The notes under the pieces are model-generated. The model was not told where the DNA came from, made no database searches, and was given only the letters and a program-made list of their open reading frames with translations. A DNA stretch of 64,000 bases from Bugula neritina (Eukaryota > Bryozoa > Gymnolaemata > Cheilostomatida > Bugulidae), in NCBI GenBank assembly GCA_964035545.1, contig OZ037765.1, positions 19,710,698 to 19,774,697 on the forward strand, read 5' to 3'. Made by a program: the position numbers and the translations under genes. Position 1 is the first letter of the stretch, and each line of letters opens with the position of its first letter. This document shows, in pieces, positions 25,067 through 34,029 of the stretch.

Positions 25067-25848
25067 TCAGTGTTGGGCACGCCGATGTTTGGCTTGGCAT
25101 GTACGTAGCTTCCGTTTAATCCGACCCACCGATCCTTTTAGTTGGAAGAGCCCCGTCGTAGTATTAAGCAGATCCGGTGCTAACTGGGTAAATTCCTCTT
25201 GCAGGCGGAGGAGACGTTCCTCTACTGTGGCCAGGCGAGCAGGGTCTGGGGACGGTGTCCGTCTGCGGCGCAGAGGGGGACTGGGAGACCTGGTTCGACT
25301 CTTCGTCGGGGTAGGGGAGACTTCTCCTTCTTCGGGATAGGAAAACTCTTCGGGGGTGTACGCGATCTGAGGGCGGTCAGATACCAATGGAGATTGTTGC
25401 CTGGCATAGTCTAGTACGCGCTGGAAACCTGAGGTCAGGACGGCTAACAGCATCGCCTTCTTTACTAGGGGTCGTATCAGAGTTAAAAATTCTGGATAGA
25501 GTTTGGCATCCACCACGTAATTCTCTCCGGAGAAACAGCCCGTCGCTCGATGTCTGGTGACGGGGTAGGGATAGACATCATTGTATCCACAGGGGCAGAA
25601 TGTGAGTAAGAGATGGGCGTTGACATGTAGCTTCAAGGAGCGGTGAGAGGCACACTCTTCGTCACAAATCTGGCACCGCGTCCGTCCTCTGGACCCCCAG
25701 GCCGTTTCTATCTGCTCCTCTGTTTCCGGCGACACCCACCGCCAACGGCGGCGCAGTGGCTCGGGCCGGTCACCATTGGCATACTCCTCAGGATGCGGAG
25801 CGGGAAGTGCTCTATCCCGTACCCTGGTTGTAACGGGTCGAGTGTAAT
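25067..25848 (-). CDS. Gypsy ORF3: C2H2 zinc-finger protein in the envelope position
   Basis: The ORF between pol and the 3' LTR codes for about 260 residues. Seen: a classical finger CQICDEEC...HVNAH (C-X2-C-X12-H-X3-H), an adjacent CPCGY...RHRATGC (C-X-C-X12-H-X4-C), a Ser/Pro/Arg-rich stretch (RSPSPPLRRRRTPSP) and a C-terminal Leu/Glu-rich segment likely to be a coiled coil. No signal peptide or membrane segment, so it is not an envelope protein. There is no good ATG, but a splice acceptor (CTTTTTCAG at 25849-25857) with a TACTAAC branch motif (25868-25874) opens it. Joining to a donor in gag codon 15 (AAG|GTGAGC, intron from 31590) keeps frame and supplies the gag ATG and 14 codons. Zinc or nucleic-acid binding is inferred. 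Confidence 0.75.
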
Positions 25849-26162
25849 CTGAAAAAGTTTCAACAGTGTTAGTATAATACACTGCCGTGTTGTCAGCTTG
25901 AACAGCCTGGCAACTTCTCGTTCAGTTACCTCGTAGAGATTTATGGTAGTGAATAGTCAGATAGAACACGTATTGCAATGAGATTATAAAATCTCTAAGT
26001 CAAACTGAGTTCTTACTACGGTAGTTCACTAACCTATCTCCAGCTCAATTGACTCAGTGAGTCGGAGCTGAGCGATGCAATCTAGTTTCCATATTAAGAT
26101 ATAGTTAACTCACCCCACGATCTGTTGTCGTAAGACATACTTAATTTGTGAAATGGTTTGAA

Positions 26163-29100
26163 CTACTGCTTAGAAACACGTCTACTCTTGACTGCATCAG
26201 CGTATGAAAAGATTGAGCAACGTGGTTGGGGTGCGTGATTAAGACTTTGTGCACCCGGCGGATGAATTTTGTTTCTATTTCCGCCGATACAAAAGTTGAT
26301 ATTTTCGTGGTGTTGACAACTCCCACATTTGCTCGATACTTTTCTCGTACGGTTTTCCCCTAGACTTTCATACGCGCCGCTTTTAACGCAGTCGCATACG
26401 AAGTCCTTCAAATATGCGGGGGGTTGCCTCGTACGCTGTCCCCTTTCTAGGGGGGGTGACACGCTCGCCGGTTCATTAGCAGGGGCCTCTAATGGCATCT
26501 CTACTTCACCGTTGGCGGTCACTTCTTCTTGTTCTCCGGATGGAGCCCCTCCCTCCATGGGGTTTTGCACTTCCGGAACCGGCTCGGTTTCTGGAAGTGA
26601 TGGAATTAGACTTGGCGGCGGCGGACACGCTTCTGCTGGCAAAAGCTGTCGCTCTTCCCTCGCCAAGTCTTTCTCCCGCGGTATGACCACTTCATATTCT
26701 GGTCCATGCCGCCGTCGCCCGCGTGTTGTCTGCCTCCTGGGCTCCAACAACGGGGGGGCTTCTCCCACTGCGTTGGGGCTAGCCCAATACGGCTTCAAGC
26801 GAGACTCATTCTGGATAGACACCTGTCCTGAGCGCTCAATCTTGTATGTATGGTTGGGCATAGCCTCGACGATCACGTAGGGTCCCACGAACTTAGGCTG
26901 TAACTTAGCCGCCTGTCCGCGACGCCTACGGTAATTGACCATCCACACCTTATCCCCCGTTTGGTAGAGGGGTGGTTCCTCGGAATCTTCGTGTCGCACC
27001 TTCCACTGCTGTTCGCGCAGTATATCGTGTGCGGCCTTCATCCGTTCCACTAGTTCGCTGGCATACTCGTGAATCGAGTTGCCTAGCTCTGGAACGTGGT
27101 AGGTGATATGGTCAGGGACACGGGTCTCTCTCCCGAGCATCAAGAGGTTTGGGGTCTCACCAGTACTGGTATGTGGGGTGCTACGGTATGCACGCATGAC
27201 CTGCGGCAACACCGTGTCCCATTCCTCTTGACTGCGTCCAAAGAGGAGACTCCGGAGCGCATCACCTAGCATCCGGTTGTTGCGCTCCACCACCCCATTA
27301 CCTTGTGGGTGATAGGGGGTGGTCCTGCTCTGATTTACTCCCCAGAGGCGGCAAAAGTCGCTCATCAGTTGAGACTGGAATTGAGCGCCTTGATCAGAGT
27401 GTATCTGTTCGGGGAGACCGAAATAGCAGAATACATGTTGGTCTAGTACCCTGGCCACTGTTGGGGCTGACGCATCTGGAATAGCCAGAGCATCCGCCCA
27501 CCTAGTAAAGTGGTCGGTCAGTACTAAGACCCAACTATTGCCTCTGGGGGTCAGGGGCATGGGTCCGACCAGGTCAACAGCTACCACTTGCCACGGCCTG
27601 CCAGCATATAGCCTTCGCCGTCCCGCTTCACCAGGGAGACGGCCATGCTTGCTGGCCTGGCAGATTTCGCACTGCTTTACTCTGAGCCGGACATCCCGCC
27701 CCATTTTGGGCCAATACCACCGGAGTTGCAATTTGGAGATCACTCTCTTGACCCCTGCGTGGGCCTGTTTGTGAGTGTCCCAGATTAACTCACGGCGTAT
27801 GGCACTGGGGCAGACCACCCTTTTCCTCTCCGGGTGTCTGCCGTTGGCAGCTAGAGAGATGGTCAATAGACCATCCTGCCTGATCCTCAGCGAGTCCCAA
27901 CGCTGGCAGAATAGCCGGAACTCGGCGCATCCCTGCCGTATGCATTCCTCGCTGGGTCGTCGCCTGTCCCTTTTGGCTCGATATATGTCTGCCACTACCC
28001 CAGGCAACTCCTCTTGGAGCTTCTTCAGCTCCTGGACATTATCGGCCAGTACAGGATTGGCGCGGAGGTTCTGTACACCCTCCGGGGACTCGCCAACCTC
28101 CTGCCTGAGTTGACCCTGGTCCCAGTCAAACGGTGCTCCGTGGTGAGCCAATGTCTCTAACTCGCATCGCGGGGGACCTCCATCCCTCCTCTCGATGTTG
28201 AGACACTGTTTGCAACCTCCATCAGGTCGGCGGCTCAAACCATCCGCATTGCTGTGTCTCTTGCCCGGTCGATGTTCGATCCGGTACGAGAATTCAGCTA
28301 GGATTTCGAGCCACCGGGCGACCTGACTAGAGGGCTCTGCTCTCTTGCACAACCAGATCAGCGAGGCATGATCCGTATGCAGCCGGAACTTCCTGCCGTA
28401 TAAGTATGGTCTGAAGTGCTTCACTGACTTGATTACTGCCAGCAGCTCCTTGCGGGTAGTGCAGTAATTTCGTTCAGTGGGTGAGAGAGACTTGCTGTAG
28501 TAGGCTACTACTACCTCTCGGCCTTCCTGCACTTGAGACAGCACAGCGCCAACATTTTGGTCACTGGCGTCAGTGTCGAGGATGTACTCCAGAGTGGGGT
28601 CTGGGTAGGCCAAGATGGGCGCCGTTAGTAGGCAGCCCTTGAGGCGGTCGAACGCTCCTTGTTCGACTGGGGTCCACTGCCACGTCACTCCCTTTGCGGT
28701 GAGCCGGTTTAGCGGCTGTGCTATGCCCGCAAAGTCTGGTATGTATTGCCTGTAATACCCTACCAGCCCCAAGAAAGCCCGAAGTCCGGTCAAGTCTTGG
28801 GGGGTGACCCAGTCTTCTACTGCCCGTACCTTTTCGGGATCCGTTGCCACGCCGTTTCGACCGACAACGTGTCCCAGGTACTTGACCTCCGGCTGCAATA
28901 GAGCGCACTTGGAAGGTTTGAGCTTAAGACCGGCACCTCGGAGTCTCTCGAAGACCTCCCGCAGACGACTGACGTGCGTCTCGAAGTCTGGGGAGATCAC
29001 GATGACATCATCGAGGTAGATCAGCAGTGTCTTCCAATGGAGCCCGCTGAGGACTTGCTCCATCAGCCTCTGGAAGGTGGCTGGGGCGGAGGTTAACCCG

Positions 29101-30731
29101 AAGGGCAACACCTTCCACTTCCACAAACCGTCCCGTGTGATAAACGCCGCTTTCTCCTGGGCGTCGGGACTCAGAGGAACTTGCCAATAGCCACTCAGCA
29201 AGTCTAATGTGCTGAAGTACTTGCTGCCGGCTAGGGCGTCCAATGACTCGTCAATACGAGGTAGAGAGTAGGCGTCCTGTATGGTTACGCTATTGAGTTT
29301 GCGGTAATCCACACAGAACCGCCAACTGCCGTCTTTCTTCCGGACCAGTACGACCGGCGAGCTCCACGCACTATGGGCGGGCTCTATGAGGCCGCGGTCC
29401 AGAAGATCTCGTACTTGTCGGCTAACCTCCTTCTCTTTTTCCGGCCCCAGCCTGCGTGTGGGTTGCCGGACAGGGACTGTCCCTGCAGTCAGCGGTATTT
29501 CGTGTCTGACAACTCCAGTCAGCCCCACGTCATGATCTCCGCTGCTGAACACATCAGCGTAGTCGCGTAGCAACTTCGCCATAGCTTGGCGTTCTTTGTT
29601 GCTCGCGCAGCCGCCACAGGCTGTGTCATACAACTCCCGGAGATGTGCTGGGACTGTCCCTCGCCTTTGCGTAGGGCACCGAGGGAATGCCTCCGTCGCA
29701 TCACCCAGCGACGGGCCCACGTCCTCCTCTTGAACAGAGTGAAAACGGCCCAGCATAGACCCAGCCGGAAGCTTGACAGACTCGGTAAAGGGGTTGACGC
29801 ACTGCACTAAGATCTCCCCTTGCTCAGTCAGCTGATTCAGACTGCTGGCAAGTTGGATCCTTTCGTGCGCGCCTTCAACTACCCCGAGTCCAGAGATCCG
29901 GCTATTGTTCACCCTGCAGTGAATGGTAGCCCGGGAGCGGCCTGGTATGGTACAGTTGCGTACCACCTGCACACCTCTCACTAAAGGGCGGCCGAACTTG
30001 TCGACGCAGGCGAGTTCTCGCCCGGACATCACCATCGCAGATTTACTAAAATCGATGTGACATCCGTGCCGTTTTAGGAATGGCATCCCGAGGATGGCGT
30101 CCTCCTTGAGCTGACTGACGATAAACGTCTCTTGGATCGTTTGATCATGGACTCATCCCGTCAGCTCAATTATACCATAGAAGGGAAGGCATGACCCGTC
30201 AGCTAGGGTGCCATACTCCCCCTCGTATGGTTCCATCTCGCCCCTGACCCTAGCACTGAGGGTGTCGAAAAGTTGGCGGCTTAAGAGGTTCGTGGTACAG
30301 CCCGAATCAATGAGGAAAGTAACAGCTTTGCCCTCCAGTTTACCGGGCAAGAAATAGCTGTTCCCATGGGGCTGTACCTGAACTCTCTCTTCAGGCCTTA
30401 CTCTCGCAGGGAGTACCTCCCTCGCTTTGGGTCGCGAAGGAGGTCTCTTGGGATGGTGGTAAGTGGGCCTCGGAGGTGCCGAGGCTAGATTTCCGGCTAC
30501 CTTTGTTGGCTCCCATCCAGATTCTTGGGCTGGTAGCCCTTCGAATCGATTGTGGAGGGGCATGGAAAAGGTAGCGGCGGGGCGGATCCCCTTGCTGGTC
30601 CGTCGCGGCTGTTGCCACTGTTGGTTGCCAGTACGCGGTACCCGTCTGGGTGACCTGTGTTTCTTCTTCTCTGGAGGTTTCATCGTCGGCCCGCAGGAGG
30701 TGGGAACATCTGCGGGCCGCGGTAGTTTAAC
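26163..30731 (-). CDS. Gypsy pol: protease, reverse transcriptase, RNase H, integrase (one in-frame UGA)
   Basis: Pol is read in the -1 frame relative to gag from about 30731. In order: protease (FLIDSGCTTNLLS; DSG catalytic motif), an in-frame UGA at 30153-30155, then an open frame of more than 1300 codons holding RT (FSTLDLLSGYWQVPL, FGLTSAPATFQ, YLDDVIV), RNase H (DTDASDQNVGAVLSQ), integrase zinc-binding HHCC (HKQAHAG...CEIC), the D,D,E core (AVDLVGPM, HSDQGAQF, GVVERNNRML), and a GPY/F-type module (FVGPYVI...RLKPYW). The tail is Pro/Glu-rich without a chromodomain. The UGA lies just after the protease core in the same frame as both sides, so it is a single nonsense change (a CpG transition would explain it) unless read through. 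The rest looks competent. Confidence 0.92.
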
Positions 30732-31633
30732 CCCGGAGTTAGGAAGGGACAGTACCTGCGAAAATGTCCTTGATTTCCGCATTCCCAGCAAAAACTGACC
30801 GTTTCCCCCGGTGGCGGCGCCGGTGGCCGTACGGGCTCAGCGGCGGTACCTACTGGGGTTTGGGGTGTCAGTGTTGCTATCAGTTTGGCCAGCATGTCTG
30901 TCAGTTGAGTGACTTTCGATGCTGTCGCTAACTGAGCCACAGCAGCCGTGGCGGAGGTTTCCTCCTCTCGTCCCGCTGCCGTGTCCGCGCGGTCTACCTC
31001 CACTTGACGGGAGCTCCCGCGACTTTTATGCATTTGATTTGCTAGGAGGTAAGCTTTCCCCTCTGTAAGAGCATCCTCAACGGTGGTGACTCCCCTAGCT
31101 AAAAACTGGTGGTGGAGACCCAGATCGTCGACAGATGCTATGAAAGCGTCGAGGGTATACCTCTCGCGGTTGACTGGGGGCAAGTCGCTGTATGCGATCT
31201 GTGCCAGCTTCATGACCGCGGCGGCATGTTCCCGCAACGGGGTGCGGGGATCACGCCGCAACCTCTGCAATCGGGCCCGGGCATCTGTAGCAGAGAGGCC
31301 GAAGCGGGCCCGCAGAGAAGCAAAGATATTATCGATGTCTACGCCCAGCCCATAAGGCTTGGCTTTGTCCATCAATGCCATTCTAAGCTTCAGCAGGGCC
31401 ACCCTAGGGGGCCACTGGGCGACGTCCATTGCGTCGCTAAACTCTTGGATGAATTGCTCCACCTCCTCTTCGCCCGTGAAGGTGGGCGCCTTTAACCGGT
31501 AGCGGTCTTCAGTTAGTTCTCGCGGAACCCTTCGCTCTTCTACTACATGGTTAACAGGCATTGTCTCTACAGCATTGTCTCTAGGCTCACCTTCTACTCC
31601 CGGTGGTTGCATTCCAGCATTTTCAGTCTCCAT
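30680..31633 (-). CDS. Gypsy gag polyprotein
   Basis: 317 codons starting 33 nt after the 5' LTR. Capsid-like helical region (TFTGEEEVEQFIQEFSDAM ... LRRDPRTPLREHAAAVMKLA) resembles the retrotransposon gag domain. A C-terminal zinc knuckle CWECGNQGHFRRYC (C-X2-C-X4-H-X4-C) binds RNA in this family. The ORF overlaps pol by about 50 nt. It assembles the virus-like particle in which reverse transcription occurs. A strong splice donor (GAAG|GTGAGC) lies at codons 14-15 and is the likely source of the ORF3 transcript. Confidence 0.93.
   Translation of the reverse strand: METENAGMQPPGVEGEPRDNAVETMPVNHVVEERRVPRELTEDRYRLKAPTFTGEEEVEQFIQEFSDAMDVAQWPPRVALLKLRMALMDKAKPYGLGVDIDNIFASLRARFGLSATDARARLQRLRRDPRTPLREHAAAVMKLAQIAYSDLPPVNRERYTLDAFIASVDDLGLHHQFLARGVTTVEDALTEGKAYLLANQMHKSRGSSRQVEVDRADTAAGREEETSATAAVAQLATASKVTQLTDMLAKLIATLTPQTPVGTAAEPVRPPAPPPGETVSFCWECGNQGHFRRYCPFLTPGLNYRGPQMFPPPAGRR
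30688..30731 (-). promoter_or_regulatory. Candidate -1 ribosomal frameshift cassette (gag to pol)
   Basis: Minus strand: heptamer G|TTA|AAC in the gag frame (30725-30731), a 6-nt spacer, then a perfect 9-bp stem (GGCCCGCAG / CTGCGGGCC, 30710-30718 and 30688-30696, extendable by a C-G pair) with a 13-nt loop, and the gag stop six bases later. Pol is in the -1 frame here. GUUAAAC is an established slippery sequence in arteriviruses. Confidence 0.7.
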
Positions 31634-31649
31634 CTTGGATGTGCACTAT

Positions 31650-31665
31650 CCCACTGCTGCCACCA
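31650..31665 (-). other. Primer-binding site
   Basis: The minus strand reads TGGTGGCAGCAGTGGG one base after the 5' LTR; it begins TGG, complementary to a tRNA CCA end. The tRNA species was not assigned. Confidence 0.6.
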
Positions 31666-31666
31666 C

Positions 31667-31973
31667 TGTTATGATTTTCAGAATTAGGGTTGATATGCTA
31701 TCCAGAGAGTCTGATTACTTGCTATAGAACTGCACCAGGATAAGTCGAGTGAACGAGTATATATTTTAAACACAATAATACATTACAAAAACGATACAAA
31801 TACATTTGACAATTTCACACATCTAAACTATTCAGCACTCTAACTTCAACTAACTAACAGCGGGAAACTACTACTGCTGCTAACTATCAAAACCGCTAAT
31901 TGGCTATCAATTGTTCTGGGTCAATTACGCGACCCTGTATACTGTGCTGCTGGTAGCTCCACGAGCCACCACA
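31667..31973 (-). repeat. 5' LTR of the gypsy element
   Basis: 307 bp, TGTTATGATT...CCACCACA on the + strand; partner of 24472-24778. It should contain the element promoter. Confidence 0.95.
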
Positions 31974-32839
31974 ATATTGCATTAAAAAGCAATTCTTATT
32001 TTGATAAAAAGATTCAAAACAAATAGTACAGATGGCGTTATACACATTGGGTATTAATTTTTAGCAAGATACCATGTTAATTAATTTTCTTTTGGGTTAT
32101 GCAGAACAACAATCATTATGATAAAAGCAGGATTAGGCTAAATTTTATTAATGCAAGATATATAATACTGTATGTTTCAATTAACAGGCAGTGAACTTAA
32201 TGTCAGACATTGACATGGGCATCTTATAGTTTTGATTTATTTTGAAGATTAAAAACTTATCTGTATTTTTATTGTTAATAGTTATCTATATTCTGTCTCC
32301 TGGAAATATCTAACGCTAAGAAAATACATTGTCCATGAACTGAAACATGTCATAATTATATACTAACATCGTCACACTTGGTAGAGTTGCAATAATAAGT
32401 ATCCTGGTTATTGATAATCTCTTATATGATATATAGTGTATTGCTTAAGAGCTGTGGGTTTGATTACATCACTTCCTCTAGACATTATAAAAGTCTGTAC
32501 TGATTGTAAGTTGCATATTTGACGCAAATTTTGTTTAGCTGCATCACTCTTTATGTCTCAAGAAAGTCCAATTAACTGCCTGCCATTCATAAGCCATCTT
32601 CAACTAAAACAAGTAGCATTTTATATATATAAAGTAAAGAACCGAAAGCTTCACTTTGATTTTCATCCTTGGTTTCAAGATTTTGAATTTTTTGATTGTT
32701 ATTATCAAACCATATTTTTCGTAAAATTACTTTGATTTTCATTCTTTTAATCTTTGTCTTCAGGATTTTGAACTCTTTCTCTCCCCTTTTGTGATTGATA
32801 ATAATTGATTATTTCGAGTGTGAATTGTGTTATGCAGTT
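31974..32839. other. Host sequence between gypsy and LINE in unit 1
   Basis: AT-rich, repeated in units 2 (40735-41560) and 3 (49383-49986). The short ORF starting MSQ(E/K)SPINCLPF recurs in two units but has no recognisable domain and does not survive in unit 3, so I do not call it. Confidence 0.5.
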
Positions 32840-33092
32840 TAATTTTTATTTGTGTTCTCTACAACAATAGCAACGTTGTTGTTCGTTGAAAAATTATAGT
32901 GAAAGTTTAGTGAACAGAGAGTTGGCACTGTGAGTACCTTTGGCCGTTTTGAACCAGTTGTTTAATTGATATCAGTCCCAAGTGTACGGAGTGAACATAC
33001 CTAATTATTAAATTTTTGTTGTTTTTTTTTCTTTCCTTTTTTGTTGATCACTAAACTTTCAATTATTTGTCAGGATACTGAAAAAATATAAC

Positions 33093-33947
33093 ATGCCTGG
33101 AGGAGCTAATAATAACAATAATGATAGTTCCTGTGGTGGTTGCAAGAGGAACATCAAAGGAGAATCAATCCAATGCAATGTTTGCACTCTGTGGTTTGAT
33201 ATTAAATGTTCAGATGTGGATAGTGCCACTGCAATTTTTTTGAAATCTCTTTCTGGCGAAAAGAGTTCAGTTCACTGGAACTGTTCCTCTTGTGAAAGTA
33301 GTTCAAAAAGGTTGCATGATATGATTGGTGCTGTTAATAACAGAGTGGCGCAGGTAGAATGTAAGATCAATGAGTTGAAACACTCTGTCACTTCCCTTGA
33401 CACTACAGTTGAACATAGGATGGAAAGCGTAAGCCAGGATATAGACCATGCAGTGGCATCTATAAAAGCTGATTTTGATGTAGCTGTTGAAAACCACAAC
33501 AAAAAAATAGAGTGTGTTATGCAAGCTCGCCCCACCAATCTGGAGGAACACACCCGACTTGGGTCCAACTCCAGAAACAATAGAGCTAGTGAATCAGTTG
33601 TGACTCAGGTTGCTGGTGAGCTTAGAGAAAGACAAAAGCGAGCGTTAAATGTAGTATTCTCCGGAGAAGTAGTCAAAGACAAGATAACAAAGTTTTTAGA
33701 AGTAGCGAAGGTTGATCCTGCAACTAAAGTGCTTGAGATCACTACTAAACACAAAAAGATTATCTATATTGTCACGATGGACCAGGAAAAAGATAAATGG
33801 ACTGTAATTAGGAAAGCACGATCTATTAGCCTATCTACTGAGGGCTTGAAAAATATTTTTGTAAATCCTGATCTTATAAAAACTGAGCGAGAGGCACAGT
33901 ACTTGCTGAGACAGGAATTGAAAAGAAGGCGCCATGCAGTTAGGTGA
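33093..33947 (+). CDS. LINE ORF1, PHD-finger/coiled-coil protein (copy 1)
   Basis: 284 codons. The N-terminal PHD-type zinc finger shows CGGCKRNIKGESIQCNVC, WFDIKC, then HWNCSSC (Cys4-His-Cys3 spacing). A heptad-like helical region follows (about residues 75-130; NNRVAQVECKINELKHSV). ORF1 proteins of CR1-type elements bind nucleic acid and form the RNP. Compared with copy 2, four inserted bases near 33934 shift the frame, so the last ~20 residues are replaced by a short tail; 12 bp near 33583 are missing. Probably damaged but largely readable. Confidence 0.8.
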   Translation: MPGGANNNNNDSSCGGCKRNIKGESIQCNVCTLWFDIKCSDVDSATAIFLKSLSGEKSSVHWNCSSCESSSKRLHDMIGAVNNRVAQVECKINELKHSVTSLDTTVEHRMESVSQDIDHAVASIKADFDVAVENHNKKIECVMQARPTNLEEHTRLGSNSRNNRASESVVTQVAGELRERQKRALNVVFSGEVVKDKITKFLEVAKVDPATKVLEITTKHKKIIYIVTMDQEKDKWTVIRKARSISLSTEGLKNIFVNPDLIKTEREAQYLLRQELKRRRHAVR

Positions 33948-34029
33948 AAGTGTTAAAATCAGTAAAGGAAAAGTTATTGAGGTTAGAAGTTAGAACGAGC
34001 AGAGGGAGACTAGACGGTGGAGAAAAACC

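Larger units (their letters stand above)
24472..31973 (-). mobile_element. Ty3/gypsy LTR retrotransposon (7.5 kb)
   Basis: A nearly intact element on the minus strand: 307-bp LTRs (TG...CA), gag, protease/RT/RNase H/integrase, a third ORF, primer-binding site and polypurine tract. Flanking target duplication is 4 bp (ATAT); units 2 and 3 show the empty site (CATTTATATATTGCATTAC). The element is much more GC-rich than its surroundings. The LTRs differ at about 3 positions by eye, so the insertion is recent. RT-RNaseH-INT order and a GPY/F-type end without chromodomain place it in Metaviridae; the clade is not assigned. Confidence 0.95.

Noticed and set aside
25067-25848. Envelope gene of an errantivirus-like element
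   Set aside because: Position and predicted splicing fit, but the protein has no signal peptide, transmembrane segment or fusion-type region, and it has zinc fingers.
26329-31495. Several + strand ORFs of 60-183 codons inside the gypsy element
   Set aside because: GC-rich antisense shadows of pol and gag without domains.
32553-32735. 60-codon ORF repeated at 41280-41462
   Set aside because: It recurs only because the block is duplicated; unit 3 has lost it, and there is no signal peptide or domain.
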